From NCBI GenBank assembly GCA_964016885.1, contig OZ024745.1, positions 54,643,800-54,707,799 of the forward strand: DNA of 64,000 nt. The letters are read 5' to 3'. Position numbers and translations under genes: made by a program. Below, in pieces: positions 41,614 through 54,425 of this stretch. The notes beneath the pieces are model-generated. The model was not told where the DNA came from. It worked only from the letters and a program-made list of their open reading frames with translations, and made no database searches. This stretch comes from Eledone cirrhosa (taxonomy: Eukaryota; Mollusca; Cephalopoda; Octopoda; Eledonidae). How positions within the stretch are numbered: the first letter of the stretch is position 1; every line of letters starts with the position of its first letter.

Positions 41614-42706
41614 AGGTTAACAAAAAGAATGAGAATATAGGAATATAAAGGATATTTTACAATATCACATTACACGTTATGCTTACGTAATTCTATGTAT
41701 GTTGTACAGGAGTGGATCTCATATACGATCTTCGATAATATTCTCATCTTTATTTTAGTGGTATGAGATTCAGAACTTTTGTCAAAAGTCGATTATAATT
41801 CACGAATAGCAAGCATATATATTCTTGATAGATTGATTGATAGTCGACCTCGTTATCTACGTGAAAAATTGTATACTTTGAACCGGAAATTAAACATGCA
41901 ATAGTAAACGATAATAATTTTCTTTCTTTATGTCTTTAGAAATTTTAAATTTACAATGTTTAGTATTTTCATTTATATCTTGCTAAAATTTTCTTGTGAA
42001 ATTTCTCATTGAATTTGTTCGGGGGTTTCTTATCGATGTGTTATTTTATCAATAGTTTATTTTCGTTTCTTTCTTTCAAATATCGTACATGTGTTTGTTT
42101 CTGGAGAGTTCATTGTTATAGATCTTATTGAAACGTATCCAATGTTTGCCCGTAAAGGGTTTATTATTCTAACTTTCAACGAATATGCAAGAAAACGAAG
42201 CACACTTTAACTCACATGTCACCTGAGAAATAATGATTGATCATGGAGATATATGAAAAATTTCTGACAAAATTTTGTCTTTTTAATTTATAGTGAGTGT
42301 ACGAATCCCAAGACTTTAATTACATTCGGTAGGAATATGTTGTATCTCCTGTTATGTTTTTGTTACTATATTATGCACAAGACATATGATGTATTACTAT
42401 AGAATATAGTTTCTTTGGCATTGCATGCACCAGAACGCTACATGCATTGATATTTCTCCTAGTGGAATCTAAAATTAAATACATAAATAATACATGAGTG
42501 TAGATATTACTCTTAAGCAGTAAGATGTTTAACGAAGCTGATATATATGTACAGCGGTCTCAGTGGCTTTCTGATTGATCGTACTTTCATAATACAACAT
42601 TAAGAAAAATATAGTTGCTAAATCAAAAGTTTCTTATTTTAGGGGCTAAAATGAAAAGAGATAACAATAAAAACTATAACAACAGCAACAACATGAACAA
42701 CGATAA
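41613..42706. other. Anonymous region
   Basis: About 1.1 kb, A+T-rich. No gene or repeat recognised. Confidence 0.4.
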
Positions 42707-42893
42707 GGATTTGGGGGAGGGGAAAGTCGATTAAATAGAGCCCAGTACGTTACTGGTGCTTTACTTTATCGACCCCGTAAGGATGAAAAGGAAAGCTAAC
42801 TCGGTGGGATTTGAACTCAGAGCGTAAAGTGCCATAACTCTATGCTTCAAAGCATGGTATCTGACGCTCTACCGATACTGTCAATCTGCCTCC
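42707..42893 (-). mobile_element. tRNA-derived SINE, longer subfamily
   Basis: TTTGGGGGAGGGGAAAGTCG block, then body, B-box (GGGATTTGAACTCAG) and A-box inverse (GCTCTACCGATACTG). The tail lies in an A-rich stretch. Confidence 0.85.
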
Positions 42894-43139
42894 CTTAATA
42901 ATGATAATAAAATGATAAAATATAACTTTTTAGCAGAAAGTGATTTCACATAAAATAAAATTAAAATGATAAACGTATGTGCAGCTGCGAAAAGTCATGT
43001 GCGTCAACAATGCAACATTAGGTTAAATCTGGAAAGTGTCAAGGCAAACGTAAATAATGTAACACATTGAAAAGACCCCCGTCTTGATGGGAAGCAAGAA
43101 CACTGTCTGAAAAACACACACAAGCTTATTGAATGGGAG
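42894..43139. other. Anonymous spacer
   Basis: No feature assigned. Confidence 0.35.
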
Positions 43140-44960
43140 AATAACTATTCAAATTGATACTAGGCGGATGTAGGGATTCTCACATGGAAACAAGCAAAGA
43201 GCCCGAAAAAGATCTATGATGAAGTCAATGTAACGTTCGATGTAGTTAAGAATGAATCCTATATACTGATGCACGACTTCAATCTCATGTTTGCACTGAC
43301 CTCCTAACATAGAAAGAAGCGATTGGAAGGAACGGTGACCCATATCTAAATACGAATGGAGAGGCCTTGGTAGACGCCAGTTCTAGCAATGGACTCCCTT
43401 TACAAACACCTTCTTCCAATACAGATACATCCATAGATATACATGGTTTTGGGGGAATCAGGAACAGAGACCAATAATTGATTTTGTTAATGTCACTGAT
43501 CTCTTTGATTCTGTGCTGGGTGTTCGTGTTAAGAGAAGGGCTGAAATGTGAACTGATCACCATCAAGTTATATGCAAATTGAGACTACCTACAGACAAAT
43601 AAGCCCACACAACAGGCAGGTTCATGTCGAAGTATGGACCATGTATGGAGATGCTATTGCATACAAATTCATAGAACTCCCTGAGCAACCTGAAAACGCT
43701 GAGAAAAAGAGGAGATCGTGCCGCTCAGCAGTGTCTGAATCAACGTTTAAATGTTGCGAGCGAAAGAGACTTGGTGTTGCGCCGGATGGCAAGGGTACCA
43801 CTTGGTTCAATAAAGAAGGAGGCCCACGAGCTTGTCTTGGAAATACGCCCTCTTTGCACTTGCGGTACAAGCAGGCACGAAGAATTGCAGCGGAGAAAGT
43901 AAATGCGTCCACACTTAAGGCATGGGAGGGTTTTGAGGTTAAGGTGGAATCCAACATCAGATCAGCAAATAAAGTGTTCTGGCCGACTATCCGCCGACTT
44001 CGTAATAAGAAGTTCTCCTCCAGACCTACTAAGAGGAATGCGTCTGGGCTTCTCTTCTCTTCAGAGGTGCACCCTCGTGGGCTGGAGAGGATACTTTGAT
44101 GATCTCCTAAACCCGATCACAAGAACATCGAAAAAGCATATGTCCTCATTCCTCAGGACCTGCTTGCATGGCTTTACATAACTATGGGATTGATGGTCAC
44201 CTTCTTGTTGCTCTGATGTCTCTATACGAATGCCCGAGTATTTGTGTTCTGATAAATGGTGCTAAACCGGAACCAGTCAATGTGAGAGTTCGACTCCGCT
44301 AAGGATTCCTACCGTCATCTCTCCTGTTTTTTTAAATTATTTTAATGAAGAGGATTGTCATCGGTAGCCAGGCTGGAAGTGTCATCACGACAGACAGGTA
44401 TAAAATCAGTCGGCATATCTCAGCAGAAAGTAATCTCCTACTTGCACTTCATAGGTTTCATGCCGAGTGCCGCATGGCTGGAATGAAAATCAGTTCTACG
44501 AGAACTGAGATATTTGTCCACTCAAGGAATCTTGCGTAGATCACTATACACGTGAATGAATTTCCACTGAAGCAGGTTTAGAGGTTCAAATATCGAGTGA
44601 TGGAAGGCAAGAGGCTGAATTATGTACAAGAGCTGATTAATGTCTGAAAGTATACAATCGCGAAAATAAGCGGTCTAAATGAGTGTCCTCCACAGGGTCT
44701 TTGGAGTAATGTTACTCGATAGATTGTTTAGCTTGCTGATCAGAAAGTCACTCCAGGTAGAGCCGCTACTTCGCAGAATCGAAAGATCACAGCTCCGATA
44801 CTATGGCGATGTGGTTAGAATGTCTCAGGAAGGAATCGAACGAAGGAATGTCTCAGGAAGCAAGATGGTTGGTTAACATCCATGAGCTTGGGTATCCAAC
44901 AGGATCAATAGGAGATGGTTGCCTTTGATAGGACACGCTAGAAGGAGTATTCTGACCCCA
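43140..44960 (+). mobile_element. LINE family A copy 4: endonuclease, linker, internally deleted RT, 3' domain
   Basis: Reads ESYILMHDFNLM (degenerate GDFN motif), TNTFFQYRYIHRYTW and PIIDFVNVTDLFDS, then TDHHQVICKLRL (SDHH motif) near 43553-43590. An open linker frame at 43572-44099 (175 codons) includes SANKVFWPTIRRLRNKKFSS and ends in LLFSSEVHPRG. About 44120 the sequence jumps from LLNPIT to EKAYV, so the RT segment with the FRPG motif is deleted. Further on come AGMKISSTRTEIF, a VEPLLRRIERSQLRYYG tail (44679-44876) and GKQDG-like words. It is inactive because of the deletion and stops. Confidence 0.8.
43572..44099 (+). pseudogene. Longest surviving frame of LINE copy 4 (endonuclease-RT linker)
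   Basis: 175 open codons. The first residues continue the endonuclease end, and most of the length is a charged helical linker with K/R-rich stretches (EKKRRSCRSA, AEKVNASTLKAW). The SANKVFWPTIRRLR motif is typical of the segment just before the RT in this LINE family. There is no start context of its own, and its frame is lost at 44097. It is a LINE remnant, not a host protein. Confidence 0.7.
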
Positions 44961-45929
44961 CAACCCTCTGTGATCCACCTTATGATAGTACTATCGCTTG
45001 TTAATAAAAACTGGTCAAGCAACAACGATAATTGCGGAATACATTTGGCTAGTACAACAGACGAAATAAAATCCGCGTATCGAAACCAGTGTCAAAAATA
45101 TGGAGGAGAGAGAGTTTCGAACATCTAGTGTTATAAACAGCGCCCACGTAAAATGGCTTATACAAACCCTTTTACAATATTTTAAAGCATAATAAACATA
45201 TATTTATTCATATAGTTTATGCAAAGTCACTATTCTTGTAAGCTTGACCAGATTGTATTTATAAGAGATAGTAATATCATAATGGGATTCAGAAGAAAGG
45301 TATTTATCAACTCATATACAATATCATTACGTATATAAACTTACGTTTATCCCATCATGTTCCAGCAAATAGGTTTAAAGAGCTAGTGATTAAACCAGTC
45401 CAGAAATAAACGAGACAAATGTATGTATTCGATGCTTAAATCTCAAATTATTGTTTAAATATTCAAGCCTCACTTATAGAATCTAGCAAATAATATTTAA
45501 TAGTATACTGGAAATCTAGAAAACAACGCATGCTTGACTCACAGAAAAATTTATTATTTCAATAGCAAATACTAGAGCAACATAAGACCATAAATATTAC
45601 AGTTTATTAACATACCTTCTCACAATTTATAAAGCCTCAGCTAGAATAATACCACAAATGGTAGATACAGGAAAACCGATATTTTAGAAACCACGTAGGT
45701 GCTTATCTGATTTCTAAGAACGGTTACTGTTAAATGTAGCCACAAGGGAAGTAAGTAAGAGAAAGATTCTAAATACGGTATGAATTAATTTCATGGAATT
45801 TTTTGACAGTCTCCTTCACATATGTCTCCTAGAAACATTAGGCGAGAGAAATATAAAACTAATAACAAATTACGTAAGTAAATGTAAAACAGATCTGAGG
45901 ATACACAAGGAAATTTAAACATTAATCCC
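44961..45929. other. Anonymous region
   Basis: No gene found. It contains no SINE or LINE words I recognise. Confidence 0.4.
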
Positions 45930-46800
45930 AACACTATGAAAATAAAATATATCAAGGTGCCTCCTTTCTCTATTCCTTTTACTGCATGGCAAATAAAGAT
46001 TTAAAGATAATGTTAAACATTATAGGAAGAGGATTTAAATGCTATGAGAGGATCTTTAACCATTGTCTGTATTCAGACGAGCTCATATTGTACGCCGCGG
46101 GTGATAAACAATTACAAATATTATTACAGAATGTACACGGAATTACTATAGATGTGAATTCAGATTACAAAAATGGCCGAAAGCAAACTTGAAATGTGAA
46201 AATCTAATTAAAAACAATAATATCGTGTTGGATAAAGAAAGTGATAGCAACGAATTAGATGAAACACAGGCTTCCAAATATTTGGAATAAATAAACAAAA
46301 TCGAAGAAAAATGAAAGAATATTATTGTAATTTTAGTTTCATAATTAAAGCGCACCTAAATCAAGGAAAAATTGTAATAAGCATCATTACACACCCTGTA
46401 AAAACAGTAATTTATTAGTAAAACATTTTCAATTAATGCTAAACGAACTAGCTTGACTAGAAGAAAAAAAACAACTAGGATTGCATTTAGAATACACCAC
46501 ACATAGAAAGTTATATTTATAATACATACAAGAAGTAGGGCTTTTTGCAGCTAAAAATATTTTGCGAGATATTTACTGTAAGAATGCAAAAAAAAAAAAA
46601 AAGGAAGAATATCGAGTAAAATTAGAAATGTTAAATACCGCAGGTGTATTTACTGCAAAAATAAACAGTATTGTGTCAAAATGTGTTACATTAGCTCTAA
46701 CATAATATCTTTGTAGATTTAATAGCATAGAAAAACTGTTTGATAAACAAGTAGAAATCCAGTTCCACTTGTTTTAAAGGAGGCTTGCCCTAGATTCACG
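45930..46800 (+). mobile_element. LINE family B copy 1: RT remnant
   Basis: The frame at 45986-46192 reads FNHCLYSDELILYAAGDKQL and LLQNVHGITIDVN. This corresponds to the catalytic Y-x-D-D region, here YSDE (second Asp replaced), followed by the K/L-Y-A and LL-x-x-V pattern. In another frame VLDKESDSNELDETQASKYL follows (the ETYKYLG-like motif). Downstream pieces are scattered. The family resembles RTs annotated as type-1 elements (R2-like or related). Multiple stops and the lost Asp make it inactive. Confidence 0.62.
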
Positions 46801-47329
46801 TGTGAATCTGCATAATTTATGATATGACAAAGTAAATATACTAGAGAGCTTTAATATACAATCAGTCCCCCAAATAACACGTACCAATGTTACCTAGTTT
46901 GCCATGATTAAAATTAAAATGGCGTGCACATTATGGATACAGCATTACATAGGGTCTCCAATGGTCAGCGAATAATTTCTGAAACATTAAAGTTACATTG
47001 AGGAAAATATATTGAGGTAGTAACATCCCATCTATAACTGGTAGAAATGAAATAATACTCAACCGCTTGTTTACAAATATCGACAGTTTACATGTGAAGG
47101 TAAGCACAGTCACGAGATAATAACTGTACCATCATCTGCAAATATCATTAAATACAATTGTAACTTTTCTAAGGTGTGCGTATATTTTCAAGAAATATTG
47201 CATTTGGTATATTGCTAAAATAGGAATATAAAAAAAAAAATATTTGTAATATGGATAATGATGGTAATGATAATGATAATGATGTTGGTGATAATGATGA
47301 TAATGAGGATTATGATAATAAAGTTAATC
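46801..47329. other. Anonymous region
   Basis: Includes a GAT/GAA-type short repeat run from about 47255. No gene recognised. Confidence 0.4.
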
Positions 47330-48080
47330 TTTGCCCTTTTGAAAGGTTTCTCAAGCAATCAGTTGCTAGGTGAAACGTGCTAATTTAATCAGATCAATCA
47401 CTGATCTTCGAGGCTCAATATATCCCGTGGGGTTCTGGCAGTGTTAGTGATGGGAGAAATTTATACACTGCCTGTGAAGTCGGAGATGCTGAGGCTTTCG
47501 ATGAAAAACGTAAGACGTCTAGGGACCGTGCGAAGCGCTCCAATGATGATTGGCAGGACTTCTGTCACTACATGGTGCCGAGCTCTAATAGCGCCTGCAA
47601 CGTCGGCACAATTATTTGTCTTTTTCATCTCCTTTTCAGCAACATTGTGGTCTTGACGGATAGCAATCTCATTTAGATTTAATTTTGGTGGGTTGTTGTT
47701 TGTACAACAATATCAAAACGGATGAGTTGGACTTTGTTTGTAGTCTTGATTTCAGGATCTTAAAATAACACTACTTTCTCATCTGATAGGCCGAATTCAA
47801 GAATAGTATGTCAGTACCACTGCCATTTCGTTTCTATGTTGTTTTTTTTTTTGCAGAACCTCCAATAGATTCTTTTTGTTATAAGATCATCCAATATTTT
47901 ATAACGTCGTTTTGTTAATTGTTCACATCAACTAGCAATATATGCCACATTTTCGTCTGCAGAGTGGGGAGCAGTTTTGTCCTTTGATGTTAGCATTGGC
48001 CCAATTGGTCCAGAGTGCATAGTCCTCTGCGGCAATAATAATAGCTTCAGTTCGCTTTTTAAGCTAACTTGATCTAAGCC
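47330..48080 (-). mobile_element. LINE family B copy 2: C-terminal domain remnant
   Basis: Minus-strand pieces in order from 48075: TEAIIIAAEDYALWTNWANA and QNCSPLCRRKC (Cys motif), then DHNVAEKEMKKTNNCADV, RHHVVTEVLPIIIGALRTVP and TARTPRDIL. W-x-N-x-x-x-A...C-R-x-C...V-x-P-I-x-I-G-A-L-x-x-V is the C-terminal layout of the same LINE group as copy 1. It is broken by stops. Its orientation is opposite to copy 1, 0.5 kb away. Confidence 0.62.
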
Positions 48081-48284
48081 AAAGTAATGACCTAGTAGCA
48101 ACAATCTCTTAAGTGGCAGCTGAAAATGTCATCTATAATCATTTGATGTTTCCTTCGAATTCTTTATTTTACCGAAGAAGCGTTTGCAATTTTATAAGTG
48201 TTTTATTTGGCTTGTTTTTGCTGCTATGCTTCTTTCAGCTTTTCATTTGCTACCAAGTGTCTTTTTGTCTATTTACGTTATATC
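48081..48284. other. Spacer
   Basis: No feature assigned. Confidence 0.35.
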
Positions 48285-48476
48285 ATTTTTTTATTTAGGG
48301 GCGGTGAATTGGCAGTATCGGTAGAGGGTTGGACGCCATGCTTTCTAGCATAGTTACGCCGAGGTTAACTTTGCCTTTCATCCTTACGGGGTCGATAAAA
48401 TAAAGTACCAGTAATGTACTGGGTATTTGCTGGCCTTGTGCCTAAAGTAGAAACAATTATTTTTTTTTATTTAGAA
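48285..48476 (+). mobile_element. SINE lacking the B-box, with target-site duplication
   Basis: Starts GGGGCGGTGAATTGGCAGTATC and keeps the A-box, but jumps from CATAGTTACG to CCGAGGTTAAC. About 30 bp containing the B-box is therefore missing. Body and tail are intact to 48460. The flanks carry A-T7-ATTTAG (48285-48298) and A-T9-ATTTAG (about 48459-48474), a duplication with T-run slippage. Confidence 0.88.
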
Positions 48477-49659
48477 CCTTTCTTTGATTTTCATGTTAAA
48501 TTTCTCAGATGTCAGGAAAAGAGAGCCAACATTCTATGTAACTCTGCACAGAGGACTTGGTAAGGTATGGTAGTAGATGTTGAGTCAGGCATAGAGGATG
48601 GAGAAAACAAATTAATGGATGATGACCAAGTGTCGTCACCGTTTGATTGCCATGTCTGTATAATGAAGCTGTAGTCCTAGATGAAGGAAAGTCTAACAGA
48701 GCTTACATGGATTCTAGAATGCTGCCAAACGCTCACATTCGGGTGACACAATTGGTGCAACATCATCTTATGAAAAGCGGTATGTCGGTCATAAATGTTA
48801 CATATATAATGGAACCTACTATCAATCGAATCCATCGTGGTGTCCACCGCTATAGTTTTTATTGGACGTGATTTCTCTCTCTTGGAGCGCTGTAAATGTG
48901 ATTGTGTTGGGGATAGGATTAAAATAATTAACAACAAATAGATTCCACTTCTTCTAATTTCCATCAACATCTTAAAATGTCATTTGACAAGAAATAAATT
49001 GGTGGAGATCGAGGTAGTGCTTTCCGGTGAACATGCCGAAAGACGGAATGATTGGTCAGAGTGAACTGAGTGGCTTAGATAAATGTAACTAATCTCAACC
49101 TGTGCTGATAGGATGGAGAACAAAATGCGAAGGAGCATCTTCTCAGCACTGAGATTATATTATTAAGAGTGGCTGCCTATTGCACTCTTAAAATATTACA
49201 TGTAATATTATTTTTATACATGTGTTTCATCATCAACGTTTTCTGTGTAAAGTCATATAACTTTTTCTTATATTTGCAAAGTTGCTGATCATCTTACCTC
49301 GCATATTTTGTAAATAGAGAAAATTGGATTCATGTTATTAATCACATCCTTTTATCAGTGTTGTTATTATCTAAAATGCATTTAGACATAATATTTCCAT
49401 ATTCTCCATAACTTCTGTAACATTTACTTTTGAAAGTATATGTATTTTCTTTTATTCCAGGTCCAAATAACATATATATTGTATATATTAAATTTGGGAG
49501 AATTTGATTAGCTAATCATTGTTCCGCAATGAGAGACATGCTTATTGATTTGAAACACATAAAGAAACATTGCATTCTGTGGTCTCAATTTCATTATGCT
49601 TCTCCGCTACAGAGGTAAAGAACAAAATCTATCATATTCTATACATACGAAGATAAATA
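48477..49659. other. Anonymous region
   Basis: About 1.2 kb with no assignable feature. Frames near 48650-48870 are open on both strands but show no motif. Confidence 0.4.
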
Positions 49660-49798
49660 GATAGACAGATACATACATACATAAAATGAATACAAACGTA
49701 CATACATATATAAATACATACATATATACATGCATATATAGATGCATTCATTCACTCATATATACATACATATATACATGCTTACACAGACACGTGCG

Positions 49799-49828
<30 letters not shown>
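49660..49828. repeat. ATAC/TA-rich microsatellite block
   Basis: Imperfect ATAG/TACA tetramers and a (TA)n at 49800-49826. Confidence 0.88.
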
Positions 49829-49831
<3 letters not shown>

Positions 49832-49975
49832 GAGATAAACACAGATATATACATATATGTGTTCAAATCGTAAGGGACCAGATTCGTTAAGGTGAAAAAT
49901 CTCTTTCCTAGAGCTATTTTATTGTAAGAGACTATTTTGAGTTTCTAACTCAATATATATTTTGATGCATACATA
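49829..49975. other. Spacer
   Basis: No feature assigned. Confidence 0.35.
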
Positions 49976-49978
49976 CAT

Positions 49979-50045
<67 letters not shown>

Positions 50046-50082
50046 AATATATATACATATATACATATATAAATATATACAT
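49976..50082. repeat. (CA)n(TA)n microsatellite
   Basis: Short CA run then about 25 TA units with TACA variants. Confidence 0.93.
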
Positions 50083-50317
50083 CCTCAAACTGGGTAACTG
50101 AACACAAACGTCATTTCTCTCCAAAATTGTTTTACTTTTCCGTTTCTTCCCCTTTCAATACCATCTATTCTTTTACTTCTTTTATTTGTCACTCTACATT
50201 TTGATGAAATATTAACGAACGAAACGAAATGTTATGACACTTTTCCTGTTATATGAAGCGCTAAACTAATATATATGTTCATTGTACTGTGTTGTTTTCT
50301 GTGTTATGTAACTGTTT
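50083..50317. other. Anonymous spacer
   Basis: No feature assigned. Confidence 0.35.
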
Positions 50318-50412
50318 ACACACACACACACAGACACACACATACCGACAGACACACTCACACAAATAAAACATATATATATATTTAATATATATATAAT
50401 ATATATATTTAG

Positions 50413-50440
<28 letters not shown>
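50318..50440. repeat. (CA)n/(TA)n microsatellite
   Basis: Imperfect CA/GACA repeats followed by TA tracts. Confidence 0.9.
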
Positions 50441-50443
<3 letters not shown>

Positions 50444-50535
50444 AAAAGAGTCAGGACACCGACGGCTGAGCTCGTTTCTTCTGCTAGCTGCCGAAACGGC
50501 CGGAGCTCAGCTGTCAAGGTCCTGACTCTTTTCAT
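50441..50535. repeat. Palindromic repeat of family R1
   Basis: Arms ATGAAAAGAGTCAGGAC and GTCCTGACTCTTTTCAT are perfect inverses over 17 bp. With four mismatches the pairing extends to about 33 bp each side (GCTGAGCTC/GAGCTCAGC), around an inner GTTTC/GAAAC pair. The sequence recurs as single copies at 11240, 59883 and 62657. On each strand it contains a hammerhead-like 3' half (GAA, ACGGC or ACG helix III, C as H17) but with a damaged core. Confidence 0.78.
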
Positions 50536-50577
50536 ATTACCCACTCTACTATCATAAGTATTGAGTACTCTGGTGCG

Positions 50578-50579
<2 letters not shown>

Positions 50580-50620
<41 letters not shown>
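50580..50620. repeat. (TA)n microsatellite
   Basis: About 16 TA units, then CA. Confidence 0.92.
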
Positions 50621-50621
<1 letters not shown>

Positions 50622-50790
50622 GTGCATGTGTGGTTTGACTAAACTAAAATAGAAATATTTCAGTCATACTATATATCTATTGGACATTTTTCAAGGAAAT
50701 TCATATTCCTAATCAGTTTGATGCGGATCTTGGTAAATAAAATGCCCTATCGAGAAGAAGGATCAAAGGCTTGCAGACTAATTTTTTACT

Positions 50791-50794
<4 letters not shown>
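50621..50794. other. Spacer
   Basis: No feature assigned. Confidence 0.35.
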
Positions 50795-50880
<86 letters not shown>

Positions 50881-50886
50881 GAGAAA
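50795..50886. repeat. (GA)n microsatellite
   Basis: GATA units followed by about 37 uninterrupted GA units. Confidence 0.95.
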
Positions 50887-51589
50887 TGTAGAAAAAAAGA
50901 CATTAATTTGTCAAGAAAATTGTTTCTCTCTCATTCAAAATTATAATTATTTTTTAAAAGCCACTTTTATCTCTTATCACAAACAACTATTTCTTTCGGT
51001 GTTTTCCGTAAACTCGATGCCCTTTTACGAATTATTCTCATTCTATATCTTAGGGTCTGACGTGATTTGAATTTTTCATCACTAATACCTACGCCAGATT
51101 CAGTAAACATCGCTAAAAACATGCAGTGTCTACCAAACTTCACTTTCTGAATTTGTACACATATGAGAAAGGGGAAATTTTACATACTGGTAAACGGAAA
51201 CCAACTAAACACAAACTATTTAAATACCTTTTCTCTTATTCTGTATGAAATAGTGTGTAAATGGTATAAGTAAGAAATGGTAGAAGCAGGATATCTCAAA
51301 TTGTCTCAATATGCGAAGGGACGTAGTGGATAATACTGCCAAGGTTAAATTACGCCTGAGTAAATAATTTGAATCGGGTCCATCCTGGATTTAAACAACT
51401 ATTACAAGGATAACAAGAATAACAACGATTACAGCTTGTGTCGTTTATAGAATTTAATATATATAGCATATATAAGAAGTCTTAAAGCCATAAGTGTCTT
51501 GAAATAACTGTCTCAAACTATTCGGAAACAAAGCAAAGTAATTACAAGAATTACAAAAGCTACATACATTTCTTACTGTTTCATTCTCT

Positions 51590-51593
<4 letters not shown>
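50887..51593. other. Anonymous region
   Basis: No feature assigned. A possible degenerate SINE scrap near 51290-51380 is too weak to call. Confidence 0.4.

Positions 51594-51652
<59 letters not shown>
51594..51652. repeat. (TA)n microsatellite
   Basis: About 28 TA units. Confidence 0.95.
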
Positions 51653-51653
<1 letters not shown>

Positions 51654-54240
51654 CTGTCTAGTACACTTATAAAGATAATTATATATATATACTCTCACGG
51701 AAACGCAAATTTCAAGAAGAAAATGTTCACTGAAATGTGATGTTGTTCCTCCTGGTGTGAACTAGGAATTACTAAACTGTTTCTTGCAAAATTGCACCAC
51801 GCAGTTCCATTAGTTTGTGACATTTTACTGAAAGTCAATAAAACCAATTTGACTTCTCTAAGAGCTAAAATCTCTTTCATCATATATTGTAAATGGAAAG
51901 AACATTTCTTTTCTTTTTTAAATTCTGATATTTTAATATTATTTTTGAACGTATCTAAGATTAAACGTAATCTTTCATGATAAATTTGCAAACACATTTA
52001 TAATCATATCCCATGTAACTGAACTTTTTATATTATTGAAAATATATGTGTTGAGGTAATATATCTGTTAACTAAATGAGTGTGTGACCAGGTTACACTA
52101 TCTTGTTTACGATGCCTATCCACATTTTCTTGCTTATTATCGTTGAGGGATGTGTGAATGCCGGAAATGTTCATCTGTATATACTAAGCTACTATTTTTT
52201 CTCTATTCACATTTTCTCATGTTATGAAGAATCTCCTGCATATTTGTGTCATCCTATACATTCCACTTTGAACAGTTTAGAAATATCAATTATATTCATC
52301 ATATGTTGCAATCCTATCTGATCCAAACTGCCTTATCTCACTTCTCTGGAAAACATTGTTTATCCAAACGATATCTTTACATTACTCTTATCTGTTAATC
52401 TGCGTTGTTATCTCTGTTATAATTTTTAGATTAAAAAAGTAATTCATTAGAATATTTAAGGTTAATGTCTCACTAGATTTGGGTATGAATAAAAATCATG
52501 TGATTACTGGATAAATATTGTGGATGAAAATTAAACATCATCTTTGTATGGATATAAATAAGATGCGTTACAGAAACATCATTTAGTTGAGGAGAAACGT
52601 AATAATAGAAAAAAGCGTAATGAAGGTAACCGTACGATATAAGATGAAAACCTTTAGGAAAGATATATTTTCTCCGACCTGTACACCAGTGATGTTTGTG
52701 TCAATATTCAATCACTTCAGTAGCGACCGTTGATTTAATTTGCGAGAGATCACATCTGATTGGAAGGGAATAGAGTTACTGGGGAAAGACAGAAACAGAG
52801 TTACTTTGATTAAAAACGATTTAACAATCTTTTTTGCAAGACCTGATCTTATCGTTCCACCACGGCAACCACTGGAAGTTGTTTCAATCACAAAATACAT
52901 CTAACTTTCTATTAAGATGCATCCCAAGAGATGCATTGCTGTTTAATTTGGCCACTACAATTTCATCGCCAATCCTTTTAGAAGGAAGTAGAAAACAATA
53001 CTTCAGTTCTACGATGCTCGGCATAAAGCTTTATGCTTTTAACATATGCCGTTTTAATTAATCTTTTCTGGTTCTTTTAACAATTTCTTTTCGATCATTT
53101 TAGAAATTAAATACAATACAAAAAAACAATAATGATATTAATAATAGAACCAGAAACACAATTCAAATAACAATATCATTAATAACAACAATAACATGTG
53201 AACTTGTATTTTGCTTTTTGTACGCCGTCGAACTGTTCAAAAGCTTTAGAGAGCAGAAAATTTAATGGAAACTGTTTTCATATTAAAGATTAGGTTTCGA
53301 AGAGCAATTTTTAAACCAATTCCCACATGGAAAACCTGAAGACGATTTTGTAATGAACGTTTTGCTATTTGTTTTGTTTTCTGTATTTTCTCTATTTTCC
53401 GACAATATTTTTTTGTGTGTTTCAAATATTTCGGCATTAATTAAGTGACAAAGAATAATCTGATGTTATTCTTCTCTTCTAAACTATTTTCATTATATAA
53501 TTCCAGAAATAAAGCAAGAAGTAAATGGAATTTTAGTACTGGAGTTGCTTTGTCCCAGTAACAGCAGTGAAAGAAAATATGATAAAATTAGGAAGTGAAG
53601 CTGTATTTAGTCCTTTCAGCAATATTGCATATCAAAGACCACCTTATCAATATCACATTTGCTCTCTCCCACCTCGATTGAATTAAGAATTGAATATCCA
53701 TGATATAAATCTTCACTTTTGTAATGTACGATAAATAGAGATAGGAATATGAAGGGGAACAATTTCAAAAGTAAATAAAGTATAAGATATGGAGGTGTTT
53801 CTTCACAGAATGTTAAACTTAAAATATAAAGTGAGAAAAAGAAATTAGCGATACCATAAAGTAATATGACGTAAATACTTCGTTGTGTGGGTTTCATAAG
53901 CCCTAAGCATGTACAGACATATATTTGTACGAGCTGAAATGATTAAATAATATTGTTCAATGTTAAATTTTCCTCCTCTCATCTATATCGATGTTTGCAG
54001 CTCAATATTTCAACACCAACTTCAGTATCGTACATAGGTGGTTCTGATTTTTAAACTGTTACAAAGGCAAGTGATGAGGAAATAAAAACCTAGTTTTCAC
54101 ACTTGATTTTAGTTGTTCCTTTTTGGCTTTAGTAGGATTTTGATAGAACAAATAGTTTACCGAAATGCTCCCAGTTATGACCATATTGCATTTTAAAGAC
54201 TATTTCGGAATAAGCGCTGACTTTGTTCTCCTTATGTAAC
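51653..54240. other. Anonymous region, 2.6 kb, little repeat content
   Basis: A+T-rich, with few microsatellites. Open frames up to about 100 codons on both strands lack recognisable motifs and are Lys/Phe/Ile-rich as expected by chance at this composition. No host exon can be supported. Confidence 0.45.
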
Positions 54241-54425
54241 TCTTACTCTCTCTTTCGATCTCTTTCTCTCTATCCATCTACGACTCTATCTCTCTACAAA
54301 TACATTATATATCGCCAATCCTTCTATCGCTCTAAATATCTATATATCGATATACTTTATTGTCTATTTATTCATATATCTATCAATCTAGCTATTACTC
54401 TAGCTATTAATATATCTATATATGT
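54241..54425. repeat. CT and CTAT/ATCT-rich low-complexity block
   Basis: Imperfect pyrimidine and ATCT tetramer repeats over about 180 bp. Confidence 0.75.
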
